Positions 1 to 9,268 of a DNA stretch of 64,000 nucleotides are shown here, piece by piece (position 1 is the first letter of the stretch; every line of letters begins with the position of its first letter). The notes beneath the pieces were generated by a model. It made no database searches. It worked only from the letters and a program-made list of their open reading frames with translations, and had not been told where the DNA came from. The DNA is from JBBQKG01 sp038326655. GTDB taxonomy: Bacteria > Actinomycetota > Thermoleophilia > Solirubrobacterales > JBBDJG01. The stretch spans positions 1 through 64,000 of the forward strand of contig JBBQKG010000012.1 in assembly GCA_038326655.1 (NCBI GenBank), given 5' to 3'. The position numbers and the translations under genes were made by a program.

Positions 1-1
1 C

Positions 2-145
2 GTGCCCGGCCCAGATGCATTCACGGCCGCGCTGCTCGTCGCGCTGCTGACCACCTTGCTGCCCCGTCTTCTCCGTCCTCTCGGCGGCCTGCGGCTGCCG
101 ACGCAGCGGGTCGCCTTCGTCTCCGCGCTCGACCGCCCCGGCTAG
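2..145 (+). CDS. C-terminal tail of an unidentified membrane protein (partial)
   Basis: An open frame enters from the left edge and stops at TAG 143-145, giving 47 visible residues. It holds one hydrophobic stretch (AALLVALLTTLLP) followed by a basic linker (RLLRPLGGLRLPTQR) and a short tail ending DRPG. This looks like the last membrane helix and cytoplasmic tail of an integral membrane protein. The frame has the codon bias of its neighbours. Too little is visible to name a family. Confidence 0.5.
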   Translation: MPGPDAFTAALLVALLTTLLPRLLRPLGGLRLPTQRVAFVSALDRPG

Positions 146-221
146 GCGTCGCCTGAGCTCAGCAGGCTGCGCCGGGAGCCTCGATCGCCCGGCGGATCGA
201 ACACACCGTTAGGAGACACAC

Positions 222-908
222 ATGAAGTCACGTGCAATTGCGCTCGGGGCGAGCGTCATCGCCCTCACGCTGACGAGCGGCAGCCAAGCGCTCGCCACCG
301 GCGTGGAAGACATCACCCAGCAGGTCAGCGGCCACACCGACGCGGCCGTGAACGGGCCCGCCGGCGTGGTGACGGTCGAGGGGAACATGAAGGTGCCCTC
401 GACGGGGCTTCCCTCCAGGAAGCCCAGCACGGGCGAAGCGCGGACGCTCGACCGTACGAGCGCGAGCGTGGAGGCCAACCGCCACAGCGGTCCGGACCGG
501 TCCGAGGCGTTCTTCGGCTGGAACGGCCACGGGCCGTCGCTCTACGTCGATCACACGCGAAAGGGCACGCTCGAGGTCGAGGGGCAGTCACGGGCACGCC
601 GGCACTCGGCGGCCGCGACCGTCCACGCGACTGCGCGGCCCGGGCAGGCGGCGGCAAACCGGCGCGCGCAGCGCCCGAAGGCCGCGATCGCCCACGGCGG
701 TGAGCGGGCTCGCAACGCCGTCCGCAGCGGGAGCGAGACGCTTCGCGCGCCCGCCGGCCACCGCAAGGAGCTCGCGTCGCTTCGGTCGATCGGCCGTGAG
801 GTCGGCAACCCGATCGCGCTCAGCCTCGCCGGCTGGATGACGCTCCTGTTCGGAGGCCTGTGCCTGGGCGCCGGGCAGCTCACCCGGCGCCGGCGCCGCT
901 TCAACTAG
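222..908 (+). CDS. Exported protein with C-terminal membrane anchor, unknown function
   Basis: 228 residues, ATG start with an AGGAG Shine-Dalgarno at about 211-215. A signal peptide (MKSRAIALGASVIALTLTSGSQALA) is followed by a polar, Arg/Ala/His-rich middle that looks disordered. A single hydrophobic helix (GWMTLLFGGLCLGAG, about 205-219) lies just before a cluster of five arginines and the C-terminus. That is the shape of a surface protein held by a C-terminal anchor or a sorting signal, but I see no LPxTG. A strong terminator follows directly, so it is probably monocistronic. No enzyme motif is visible. It could equally be a single-pass protein that is not sorted. Confidence 0.75.
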   Translation: MKSRAIALGASVIALTLTSGSQALATGVEDITQQVSGHTDAAVNGPAGVVTVEGNMKVPSTGLPSRKPSTGEARTLDRTSASVEANRHSGPDRSEAFFGWNGHGPSLYVDHTRKGTLEVEGQSRARRHSAAATVHATARPGQAAANRRAQRPKAAIAHGGERARNAVRSGSETLRAPAGHRKELASLRSIGREVGNPIALSLAGWMTLLFGGLCLGAGQLTRRRRRFN

Positions 909-930
909 CGGCGTTCCGACACCGGACCAG

Positions 931-961
931 GGGGGCCGGGGCGAGAGCCTCGGCCCCCTTT
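931..961 (+). terminator. Rho-independent terminator
   Basis: Stem GGGGGCCG (931-938) and CGGCCCCC (951-958), then TTT, 22 nt after the stop codon of the exported protein gene. Confidence 0.75.
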
Positions 962-1000
962 GGGTCGCACGGTCCGCCGCGCTGAGATAATTGCCTGCAA

Positions 1001-1720
1001 ATGGCAGTCCACACGGGGAGAGGCCCGACCGAGGCGATCATCGACCTGCTGCGCCGGGTGTCGCTTTTCTCGGAGCTGTCCCCCCAGGAGCTCGAGCAGA
1101 TCGCGCGGGTCGCGGTGCCTCGGAGCTATCCCGCCGGCTCGATCATCCTGCGGGAGGGCGACCCCGGGGACACCTGCTACATCCTGCGGGCAGGGGGCGC
1201 TCGGGTCGTTCGGCAGCACGGCGACGGGCGTGCGATCACGCTCACGAACCTGGGGGCGGGCGAGATCTTCGGCGAGCTCGCGATGTTCGGCGGAGAGGTC
1301 CGCTCCGCGACGGTCGAGGCGGTCGACGACGTGCTGGCCGTGGCGATCCTCGCGGGTGACCTCAAGCGGCTCCTGAACGATCATCCCGAGATCGCGGTGA
1401 AGCTGCTGGGCGCGCTCGCGGAGCGCCTGCGCGAGACGAATGCCCGGATCTCCCGCCAGTCCTTTCAGAAGGTCTCCAGCCGCGTCGCCGGAGTGCTCGT
1501 CGAGCTGGTCGAGACCGGCATCCGAGGCGCGACTCCCGAGGGCGTCCCGCCCGAGGTGACCGTGCGCTCGACCCAGGCCGACCTCGCCCAGCTCGCCGGG
1601 ACCTCGCGCGAGGCCGCGAGCCGGTTCCTGGCCACGCTGCAGCGCGCCGGGGTCCTCACGACGAAACGCGGCAGGATCGTCGTGCACGACCCGGCAGCCC
1701 TCCATCGGTACATATACTGA
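1001..1720 (+). CDS. Crp/Fnr family transcriptional regulator
   Basis: 239 residues. An N-terminal cyclic-nucleotide-binding beta-roll (about 17-135) has the typical phrases PAGSIILREGDPGDTCYIL and GEIFGELAMFGG. A long dimerisation helix follows, then a Crp-type winged helix-turn-helix (about 150-230) with recognition region TQADLAQLAGTSREAASRFL. This is a DNA-binding regulator probably gated by cAMP or another small effector. It has no Fnr-type cysteine cluster. The ATG at 1001 follows a GATAAT -10-like box (986-991) by only 9 nt, with no Shine-Dalgarno, so the mRNA may be leaderless or nearly so. The regulon cannot be read from this window. Confidence 0.93.
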   Translation: MAVHTGRGPTEAIIDLLRRVSLFSELSPQELEQIARVAVPRSYPAGSIILREGDPGDTCYILRAGGARVVRQHGDGRAITLTNLGAGEIFGELAMFGGEVRSATVEAVDDVLAVAILAGDLKRLLNDHPEIAVKLLGALAERLRETNARISRQSFQKVSSRVAGVLVELVETGIRGATPEGVPPEVTVRSTQADLAQLAGTSREAASRFLATLQRAGVLTTKRGRIVVHDPAALHRYIY

Positions 1721-1772
1721 GCGGCTGAGGAGCAACTTCGCCGAGCCGGCCCCCGGGCGACTCGGTCCCCGC

Positions 1773-2189
1773 ATGCCCTTCGATCCCTCACTGCCCTTGT
1801 ACGTCCTGAACTTCTACTCGCCGGTCTTCGTGGACCAGCTCAAGCGCGGCCGGAAGACCGCCACGATCAGGCTCGGCGACAAGAGCATGAAGTACCGGCG
1901 CGGCCAGCTCGTCTGGATCACCGTCGGGTACCGCCACGAGCCGCGCGAGAAGGTCTTCACGGCGGTCGTCGACGACGTCGAGGTGAAACGCGTCCGTGAG
2001 CTTTCGCCGCGGGACATCGAGCACGACAACCCCGAGTTCCGCCGCGTCGAGGACACGATCCACTTCCTCGAGCAGATCTACGGCCGCGAGGTCTCACCCG
2101 AGGACTTCGTGACCGTGATCCGCTTCTCGCAGGTGATCGAGAGCACCGCTCGGCAGGGATTGCCTGGCAACGGCCACCGCCCGGGCTAG
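1773..2189 (+). CDS. ASCH domain-containing protein
   Basis: 138 residues. The phrase QLKRGRKTATIRLGDKS and a following hydrophobic core (GQLVWITVGY) match the ASCH fold, a PUA-like beta-barrel thought to bind RNA and in some cases to act as a nucleoside amidohydrolase. The domain covers about residues 10-115; the C-terminal tail is polar. It lies between a Crp-type regulator and groES, 53 nt after the former. No Shine-Dalgarno is obvious. The precise substrate is unknown. Confidence 0.75.
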   Translation: MPFDPSLPLYVLNFYSPVFVDQLKRGRKTATIRLGDKSMKYRRGQLVWITVGYRHEPREKVFTAVVDDVEVKRVRELSPRDIEHDNPEFRRVEDTIHFLEQIYGREVSPEDFVTVIRFSQVIESTARQGLPGNGHRPG

Positions 2190-2248
2190 ACGCCTGCGCC
2201 GAGCGGCCTGGAGAACCTTCTGCAACCCGTAATCCGGGGCCCGGGCGC

Positions 2249-2275
2249 CTGGCACTCTCCGTGCTAGAGTGCCAA
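2249..2275 (+). promoter_or_regulatory. CIRCE operator (HrcA site) of groES-groEL
   Basis: CTGGCACTC, nine bases, GAGTGCCAA: a full inverted repeat one symmetric substitution per arm away from the CIRCE consensus (TTAGCACTC-N9-GAGTGCTAA). A TAGAGT -10-like box (2265-2270) overlaps the right arm, so bound HrcA would occlude the promoter. groES starts 75 nt downstream. hrcA itself is not in the window. Confidence 0.93.
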
Positions 2276-2349
2276 AGAAGCGCTCCGCTGTCCCCCGCGG
2301 AGCAGAAAAACCCCCAAAACAGAGTTCGCTCACCCAGGGAGGTCAGCCA

Positions 2350-2643
2350 GTGAAACTCAAGCCTTTGGGCGACCGCGTGGTCGTCCAGCCGGTGGAGGAA
2401 GAGGAGATGACCGCAAGCGGCATCGTCCTTCCCGACACCGCCAAGGAGAAGCCCCAGAAGGGCAAGGTGCTCGCCACCGGCGACGGTAAATGGGACGAGG
2501 ATGGCGAAAAGCGCATCCCGCTCGACGTCGCCGAGGGAGATGAGGTCCTCTACAGCAAGTACGGAGGCACCGAGATCACCGTCGACGGCGAGGACCTACT
2601 CGTCCTTCGCGAGTCAGACGTGCTGGCCAAGGTCGAGAGCTAA
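2350..2643 (+). CDS. groES: Co-chaperonin GroES
   Basis: 97 residues (VKLKPLGDRVVVQ to VLAKVES), the usual length for the Cpn10 heptamer lid of GroEL. The mobile loop (about 16-33, with TASGIVLP) and the roof region are present. The GTG at 2350 is chosen because it has a GGGAGG Shine-Dalgarno at 2337-2342 and gives the family N-terminus; upstream in-frame starts fall inside the CIRCE operator. The gene is 9 nt ahead of groEL and is transcribed with it from the heat-shock promoter. Confidence 0.97.
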   Translation: MKLKPLGDRVVVQPVEEEEMTASGIVLPDTAKEKPQKGKVLATGDGKWDEDGEKRIPLDVAEGDEVLYSKYGGTEITVDGEDLLVLRESDVLAKVES

Positions 2644-2652
2644 GGAGTTCGG

Positions 2653-4284
<1,632 letters not shown>

Positions 4285-4293
4285 GAACTAGGG

Positions 4294-4323
4294 CCGCCGA
4301 TCCGCAAGCGGATCGGCGGGTTT
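4294..4323 (+). terminator. Terminator 1 after groEL
   Basis: Near-perfect hairpin, CCGCCGATCCGC (4294-4305) and GCGGATCGGCGG (4308-4319), followed by GTTTG, 9 nt after the groEL stop. Confidence 0.8.
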
Positions 4324-4353
4324 GTGGCGGGATGCCCGCACCTTGCAACGAGA

Positions 4354-4387
4354 GGGGCTCGGCGAAAGCCGGGCCCCTTCTTTTCTC
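4354..4387 (+). terminator. Terminator 2 after groEL
   Basis: Ten-pair stem GGGGCTCGGC (4354-4363) and GCCGGGCCCC (4368-4377) closed by a GAAA tetraloop and followed by TTCTTTTCT. It is a textbook terminator, in tandem with the previous one. It ends beside the stop codon of the converging dehydrogenase gene. Confidence 0.9.
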
Positions 4388-5194
4388 TTATTCGCCGATC
4401 ACGCGGCGGTATGCGTTGGCAAACGGGCCCAGCAGCACCGACTTGGGGCCATGCTGGCCGAAGAAGGCGCTGGCGCGGCTGGCGGCGCCGGGGATCACGA
4501 CGCGCTTGCCGCTTTCTGCCCCCTCGATGCCGGCTTTCGCGACATCCGCGGGCGTCGACCAGATGAACGACGGCCCGGGCGACTCGTTCTTGAACCCACC
4601 GGCCTCGAGGAACTCGGTCGCGACGGGCCCTGGGCAGAGCGCCGTCATCGTGACGCCGGTGCCCTTCAGCTCCGCCGACACCGCTTCGCTGAAGCTGCGC
4701 ACGAACGCCTTCGTGGCGGCGTAGACAGCCTGGACCGGGATCGGCTGGAAGCTGGCCACCGAGGCGACCTGGATCACGGCGCCACGGCCGCGCTCCACCA
4801 TCGCGGGCAGGTAGGCGCACGTGAGCGCGAGGAGAGCCTCGACGTTCACCTGCACCATGCCGAGCTGGCGATCCGGATTGAGGTGGACGTCCCCGACCGT
4901 CGTGAACCCAGCGTTGTTGACCAGCACCTCGACGTCGAGTCCGCGCTCCGCGATACGCCCCGGCAGCGCCTCGACGGCGGCCGGATCGGCGAGGTCGGCG
5001 GCGGCGACCTCCGCGCGGATGCCGTGCAGCCGCTCGAGGTCCGCGGCCAGCGTGCGCAGCCGCTCTTCGCGGCGCGCGACCAGGAAGACGCCGTAGCCCC
5101 GGGCCGCAAGCCCGCGCGCGATCTCCTCGCCGATGCCACTCGAGGCGCCGGTGATCAGGCAGGTGGAGCCGGGCTTGGGAGGCGGAAGGGCCAC
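4388..5194 (-). CDS. Short-chain dehydrogenase/reductase (classical SDR)
   Basis: 268 residues from GTG 5194. It shows the Rossmann cofactor motif TGASSGIGEEIARG, the structural NNAG, the active-site serine in QVASVAS, and the catalytic YxxxK (VYAATKAF). The basic residue pattern after the second strand (ARREERL) suggests NADP(H). The closest general group is the SDR 'DltE/YqjQ-like' short reductases acting on small carbonyl or hydroxyl substrates; the substrate is not predictable. The frame stays open upstream across the start of the diverging gene, so the GTG beginning VALPPPKPG is inferred. A TAAGCT -10-like box lies 10 nt before it. Confidence 0.9.
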   Translation of the reverse strand: MALPPPKPGSTCLITGASSGIGEEIARGLAARGYGVFLVARREERLRTLAADLERLHGIRAEVAAADLADPAAVEALPGRIAERGLDVEVLVNNAGFTTVGDVHLNPDRQLGMVQVNVEALLALTCAYLPAMVERGRGAVIQVASVASFQPIPVQAVYAATKAFVRSFSEAVSAELKGTGVTMTALCPGPVATEFLEAGGFKNESPGPSFIWSTPADVAKAGIEGAESGKRVVIPGAASRASAFFGQHGPKSVLLGPFANAYRRVIGE

Positions 5195-5245
5195 CGGAGT
5201 CCGGAGCTTAACCAGCTTCTGCGCAATTGAAGCTTCGGTCGCCCA

Positions 5246-5251
5246 TACAAT
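5246..5251 (+). promoter_or_regulatory. -10 box of a probable leaderless promoter
   Basis: TACAAT, 7 nt before the ATG at 5259, with no Shine-Dalgarno between. Transcription would start at about the start codon. Confidence 0.45.
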
Positions 5252-5258
5252 TCGAGTG

Positions 5259-5534
5259 ATGGAAGGCGAGAACCCATTTGGCGGCCTCTTCGGCGATCCG
5301 GACGAGATCCAGCGCCGGCTCTCCGAGATGGCCGAGCAGATGCAGGGCGCACAGCGCGTCGCGTGGGCCGACAACGCGATCAAGCTGGCGGTCGACATGA
5401 CCGTCGCCGCGATCCATGCGATCGACCTGTCGGGCACCCCGGACGAGCAGGCGACTCAGGTGCGCGACGCGATCCGCATGATCTTTCCCGAAGCCGTCAC
5501 GCTCGTGCGCGAAGCGCGCGAGGGCCTCGCGTAG
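5259..5534 (+). CDS. Small conserved-looking protein, unknown function
   Basis: 91 residues, acidic N-terminus (MEGENPFGGLFGDPDEIQRRLSEMAEQMQG) followed by amphipathic helices and no membrane segment. Its regular heptad-like pattern and codon bias support a real gene. No family or catalytic motif is recognised. It lies between two minus-strand genes and ends 7 nt from the stop of the flippase-like gene. The ATG at 5259 fits a leaderless promoter; a GTG 3 nt earlier is the alternative. Confidence 0.7.
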   Translation: MEGENPFGGLFGDPDEIQRRLSEMAEQMQGAQRVAWADNAIKLAVDMTVAAIHAIDLSGTPDEQATQVRDAIRMIFPEAVTLVREAREGLA

Positions 5535-5540
5535 CTGCGC

Positions 5541-6548
5541 TCAGCCGGCCGTGCCCTCCGCCTCGCGCCGGTCCTCCCTGCCGACCCGGATCACCTGCCG
5601 GATGTCGAGCGTCCTCACCATCAGGAAGATCGCGATCAGCGAGCAGGTCAGGTTGAAGGCCGCGAGCGCGATCTGCTGGCCGACGCTGTAGGCCAGCACG
5701 GCGCTCCTGGGGGCGACGCCGCGGAACACATAGACCAGCAGCGCCTGCTGTGCGCCCGCGCCGCCAGGCGTGAACGGCGTCACGGTGGACAGCGCCTGGA
5801 CGCTCATCACGAGCAGCACGTTGCGGATCGAGCCGCCGATGTTGAACGCCTCGAGGAAGAAGTAGAAGCTCGCGAAGCGAAGCAGCCAGCCGGCGGTCAT
5901 CCAGGTCGCGACGTGGCGGAGGTAGCGCCTGAAGTCCCGCAGGATCACGACGCCCTGCTTGATGCGGTTCCAGAAGACGACCGCCCGGACAGACAGCACC
6001 GCGTACAGGGCCAGCAGGCCGAGCGTGACCACGGTGATCGTGAAGAGCGCAAAGTGCTGGTGCTGCGCCCAGAAGGCGAGGTCGAACGCGGGCAGGCTCG
6101 GAAGGATGTCGAGGCTCGGCAGGGTGCCCGTGGTGAGCGCGAAGACGAGCACCAGGAGGCCGACGGGCGTATCGAACACGGAGTCCACGAAGAACGAGGA
6201 CGTGACCGCCGGATAGGTCGAGCTCGGAATACTGTGCTTAGCGAGGTAGATCTTCGTGACGTCGCCCGCGCGGGCCGGCAGCACGCTGTTCACGCCGACG
6301 CCGGCGACGTACGCGCCGAGGATCCTCCGCCACGGGAAGGGCTCATTCGGATACGCGGCGCGGAGGGTGTTGAACCAGGCGCGGCTGCGGCATGCGAGGT
6401 GGCTGAGATGCAGGAGCAAAGCGATCGCAAGCGCCCCCCACTGGACCGCGGCGAGATTCGAAAAGAACGAATCGACCGCGTCCAGGAACGCGTCGAGGCT
6501 GGAGCCGAGTGAGGCCAGCAGGGGCCAGGCAGGCGTGGCGAGTCCCAT
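5541..6548 (-). CDS. Flippase-like / LPG-synthase transmembrane domain protein
   Basis: 335 residues with about eight hydrophobic helices. The pattern matches the family of the membrane half of lysylphosphatidylglycerol synthase (TIGR00374 / UPF0104), including GVGVNSVLPARAGDVTKIYL near residue 85 and the late TPFTPGGAGAQQALLV segment. Stand-alone members lack the aminoacyl-transferase domain and are thought to move or protect lipids or glycolipids; the substrate here is unknown. The start at 6548 sits 6 nt after a TAGCTT -10 box. The neighbours give no functional clue. Confidence 0.85.
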   Translation of the reverse strand: MGLATPAWPLLASLGSSLDAFLDAVDSFFSNLAAVQWGALAIALLLHLSHLACRSRAWFNTLRAAYPNEPFPWRRILGAYVAGVGVNSVLPARAGDVTKIYLAKHSIPSSTYPAVTSSFFVDSVFDTPVGLLVLVFALTTGTLPSLDILPSLPAFDLAFWAQHQHFALFTITVVTLGLLALYAVLSVRAVVFWNRIKQGVVILRDFRRYLRHVATWMTAGWLLRFASFYFFLEAFNIGGSIRNVLLVMSVQALSTVTPFTPGGAGAQQALLVYVFRGVAPRSAVLAYSVGQQIALAAFNLTCSLIAIFLMVRTLDIRQVIRVGREDRREAEGTAG

Positions 6549-6554
6549 CGCCCT

Positions 6555-6560
6555 AAGCTA
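6555..6560 (-). promoter_or_regulatory. -10 box of a probable leaderless promoter
   Basis: TAGCTT on the minus strand, exactly 6 nt before the ATG at 6548; no Shine-Dalgarno fits between. Confidence 0.45.
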
Positions 6561-6586
6561 ACGGCCAAACTCGAAGGAGGTGCGCA

Positions 6587-7129
6587 GTGGCGGTACGGGA
6601 AGCAGCAGAAACGCGCGGGATGGTGTCACTTTCGGAAGAGTTCGCCCGCGAGTTCGCCGACCGCTGGCAGGTGGCCTGGAACAGCCGGCGCCCCGAGGAC
6701 GTCACCGCTCTCTGTACCGAGGACGTCGTCTGGGACGATCCGGTGACGGAGGCGCCCGAGCGTGGCAGGGCGGCCGTGGCCGAGTACCTACGGTCGGTCT
6801 GGCGCACCTTTCCGGACCTCGAGTTCACTTGGCCGGAGGGACCGTACTGCTCGTTCGACCGGACCAAGCTCGCCTGCCACTGGCACGTGACGGGCACGAT
6901 GTTGGGGTCCGTGGACCCGGGCTTTGCGCCCACCGGGCGCCCGATCGAGGCCGACGGAGTCGACCTGCTGGAGCTGCGCGACGGCCTCGTGTGCAACTAC
7001 GTCGGCTTCTTCGACGGACGCGACATGGGACAGCAGATCGGCGTCCTCCCGGCCCCCGGGAGCCGTGCTGAACGCCTTGCGGTGCTGCTCCAGCGCCTCG
7101 GCGCCCGGCTTGGAAGGAGACAAGCGTGA
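6587..7129 (+). CDS. NTF2/SnoaL-like domain protein
   Basis: 180 residues. The region 15-150 reads as an NTF2-like cone: AREFADRWQVAWNSRRPEDV, then the paired phrases ALCTEDVVWDDPV and VAEYLRSVWRTFPDLEF, then strands ending GFFDGRDMGQQIG. Members are polyketide cyclase, isomerase or hydrolase folds, or simply ligand-binding; no clear catalytic Asp/His pair can be assigned. An AAGGAGG Shine-Dalgarno at 6574-6580 supports GTG 6587. It overlaps the next gene by 4 nt (GTGA), so the two are co-translated. Confidence 0.85.
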   Translation: MAVREAAETRGMVSLSEEFAREFADRWQVAWNSRRPEDVTALCTEDVVWDDPVTEAPERGRAAVAEYLRSVWRTFPDLEFTWPEGPYCSFDRTKLACHWHVTGTMLGSVDPGFAPTGRPIEADGVDLLELRDGLVCNYVGFFDGRDMGQQIGVLPAPGSRAERLAVLLQRLGARLGRRQA

Positions 7130-7413
7130 AGCTGTACGTCTGCTACGGAACGTTCAAGAGCCCCCGGCCGGGCGGACACCCGTGCGGCAACGCCTACCGG
7201 GCGCTGAAGGAGGCCGGGCACGACCCGGAGGTCGTGAAGTCCTACGGCTGGGGCATCCTGCCCGACTTCATGAACCCGACCAGCGGCCGGCGCGAGGTCA
7301 AGGCGCTCACCGGCAGGACCTGGGTTCCGGTGCTCGTGACCGACGACGACGAGATCGTCTCGGAGTCGAAGAACATCGTCGCCTGGGCGGAGCAGCACCC
7401 CGCGGCCGCATGA
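7126..7413 (+). CDS. Glutathione S-transferase N-terminal / glutaredoxin-like domain protein
   Basis: 95 residues, a single thioredoxin-fold domain: MKLYVCYGTF start, a cis-proline region (RTWVPVLVTD) and the ESKNIVAWAEQH end typical of the GST N-terminal domain. The redox Cys pair of glutaredoxins is absent; one Cys (C6) is near the expected site and another is at about 24. The all-helical GST C-terminal domain is missing, so this is a stand-alone domain, common in Actinobacteria. It is the second gene of a two-gene operon with the NTF2-like protein and is followed by a terminator. Confidence 0.8.
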   Translation: MKLYVCYGTFKSPRPGGHPCGNAYRALKEAGHDPEVVKSYGWGILPDFMNPTSGRREVKALTGRTWVPVLVTDDDEIVSESKNIVAWAEQHPAAA

Positions 7414-7417
7414 CCGA

Positions 7418-7443
7418 GCGGGGGCCTCGCGGCCCCCGCATTC
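7418..7443. terminator. Bidirectional terminator between convergent genes
   Basis: Nine-pair stem GCGGGGGCC (7418-7426) and GGCCCCCGC (7431-7439) with a TCGC loop, placed between the GST-like gene and the converging collagen-like gene. It could serve both strands; the T-run is short. Confidence 0.65.
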
Positions 7444-7452
7444 AGCCCGGAT

Positions 7453-8242
7453 TCAGCAGATCACGACGACGTGGAAGCCGCTGCCCGAGCCGGGGTTGAC
7501 CAACCCCGTGTGGTCGAATGTTCGGACGATGATCGTGTCGGCGGCGCCCACCCGCTGCTCAACCGTCGCGTAAAACGGAGGCGCGGTGCCGTTCGTGGTG
7601 CTTCCGACGGAAGCGACGTACGCGCATGCCGTGACGCTCTGGTTGAAGGTCACGGTGTACGTTCCGCTGCCGAGCTCGGCAGCGCCGGTGGCGGTCCCTC
7701 GGATTACCGTCGCACTGCTCGACGTCGCCTCGACGACGGCCCATAGCGAGCTGCCGCCGCCGGAGCCGGGTCGCCCCCGTCGCCCCCGTCGCCCCCGTCC
7801 CACCGGTCGCGCCGCCAGGACCCGATGTGCCTGCGGGCCCGGTCGCACCTACATTTCCGGTCGCGCCAGTCGGCCCAGCCGCTCCCGCGGGTCCGGTTGG
7901 GCCGGTCGTGCCGCCGGACCCGCCGTTCGCGCCGGCCGGTCCCTGCAGGCCGGCCGCACCGGCCGCACCGGCGGGCCCGGCCGGTCCCGCGGGCCCGACC
8001 TTCCCACCCGCGGCAGCGGCGTCCGTTTGAGCCTGGTGGGCGGCGGTGAGTGCCCGCCCGGCGTTCCGGTTTGCCTTCTTTCCGAGCTTCAGCGCCTGTT
8101 TGGCGGTGGCAGCCACGCTCGCCGCGGAATGCGCGACAGGGCTCGCCATGCCGGCCGCCGAGAGCAGGCCGGCCACGGCAAGGCAAGAGACGACGACAGC
8201 GGCGCCGGCACCCTGCCGCCGCGGCGAAAATCGGTTGAGCAT
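7453..8242 (-). pseudogene. Exported collagen-like repeat protein, frameshifted
   Basis: A signal peptide (about 1-33) is followed by KQALKLGKKANRNAGRAL, then about 25 Gly-X-Y triplets rich in GPAGPAGAAG and GPTGATGNVG, then a compact C-terminal domain of about 90 residues (SSATVIRGTATGAAELGSGT to HVVVIC). The repeats and the C-terminal domain lie in different frames. Removing one base from the CCC run at about 7768-7770 (GGG on the plus strand) joins them perfectly at GATGSGGGSSLW. The shift lies beside three G5 tracts of a GGGGGCGAC 9-bp repeat. A strong GGAGGAGG Shine-Dalgarno precedes ATG 8242. It may be a true pseudogene, a slippage-switched gene, or an assembly error. Confidence 0.85.
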
Positions 8243-8302
8243 GGATCCTCCTCCGTAGCGCTTGCGGGGAGAATGACCCCGAGGGCCGACGGAACCCAGC
8301 CG

Positions 8303-9268
8303 CTAGGGCGAGTCGGCGGCGACCTGCGCCAGCACGGCGAGCACCTCGTCGGCGAGCCGCCCGCCGTCGACGTCCACGACCGGTGTCGCGCTGACCCGCA
8401 CGATCACGCCGTTCGCGTAGACCTCCTCCAGCGTGATGTCCGGCCGGTCGCGCGTCGGCGTGTGGACGCGCTGCTCGAGCATCCGCTGGAGGTCGCTCGG
8501 CTTCACGTCGTTCCGCAGCCGCGCGCGCAGGTTGATGCCCGCCGGGTCCCGAAGCGGGACGACCGTCGCGCTCAGCGCGCTGTTGTTCGGCACCAGCAGG
8601 GTCCCGTTCCCTCGCGCGAAGGTCGTATAGACCAGCCCGATACCGGCGACGGTGCCTTCGACCACGTTGCCGAGCGACCCGCCCTGGAGGCGCACCCGCT
8701 GCCCCACCCGGAACGGTCGCGAGCCCAACAGCACCATGCCGGCGATCACGTTGCCGAGCGTGCTCTGGGCGGCGAGTCCGAGCACGACCGCGGTGAGCGC
8801 GCCCCCGACCGCGATCGCGCGCGTCTGGACGTCCATCAGCCGCAGCGCGACGATGATCACCACGAGCAGCGTCACGAGCTGGACGAGGAAGCTCACGGTC
8901 GCGGCGGTGGCCGGATCGAACCGCGTCAGCAGCCGCGGGCCAAGCGATCTGCCGATGTCTCGCGCGAAGCGCCACCCGACCGCGGCGAGCAGCACGGCGG
9001 CCGCGATCCGCGCCGGCGTGTCGGTGCCGAATAGGTTCTCCCGGTAGACCCAGAGCAGCACTACGCCGGCGGCGACCGGGATCAGGGCGAGTGCCTCACG
9101 GCGGGCGCGCTGGGCGCGGCGGGCCGCCTCGATCGTCAGTCGCCGTCCGAAGGCGGACTGCCGGAAGTAGCTGATGTCCTTGGCGCTCGTTGGGTCGCGC
9201 GGCGCTTCACCCGGCGCGGTTGCAGCGTCCGCTCCCTCGAGCGGAGTGGGTGTGCTGGGTTCGGCCAT
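8303..9268 (-). CDS. Small-conductance mechanosensitive channel family protein (MscS)
   Basis: 321 residues. After a polar N-terminus there are about four hydrophobic helices. The last is the pore helix with the MscS signature AIAVGGALTAVVLGLAAQST, directly followed by LGNVIAGMVLLGSRPFRVGQ. The beta domain and a cytoplasmic vestibule follow to the C-terminus. Its role is release of solutes on hypo-osmotic shock or tension sensing. Its start overlaps the stop of the upstream gene (ATGA), so it is translated with that short gene. Confidence 0.92.
   Translation of the reverse strand: MAEPSTPTPLEGADAATAPGEAPRDPTSAKDISYFRQSAFGRRLTIEAARRAQRARREALALIPVAAGVVLLWVYRENLFGTDTPARIAAAVLLAAVGWRFARDIGRSLGPRLLTRFDPATAATVSFLVQLVTLLVVIIVALRLMDVQTRAIAVGGALTAVVLGLAAQSTLGNVIAGMVLLGSRPFRVGQRVRLQGGSLGNVVEGTVAGIGLVYTTFARGNGTLLVPNNSALSATVVPLRDPAGINLRARLRNDVKPSDLQRMLEQRVHTPTRDRPDITLEEVYANGVIVRVSATPVVDVDGGRLADEVLAVLAQVAADSP

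Noticed and set aside
7740..8030. CRISPR-like or tandem DNA repeats
   Set aside because: The periodicity comes from Gly-X-Y codons of the collagen-like gene; there are no uniform repeats with unique spacers.
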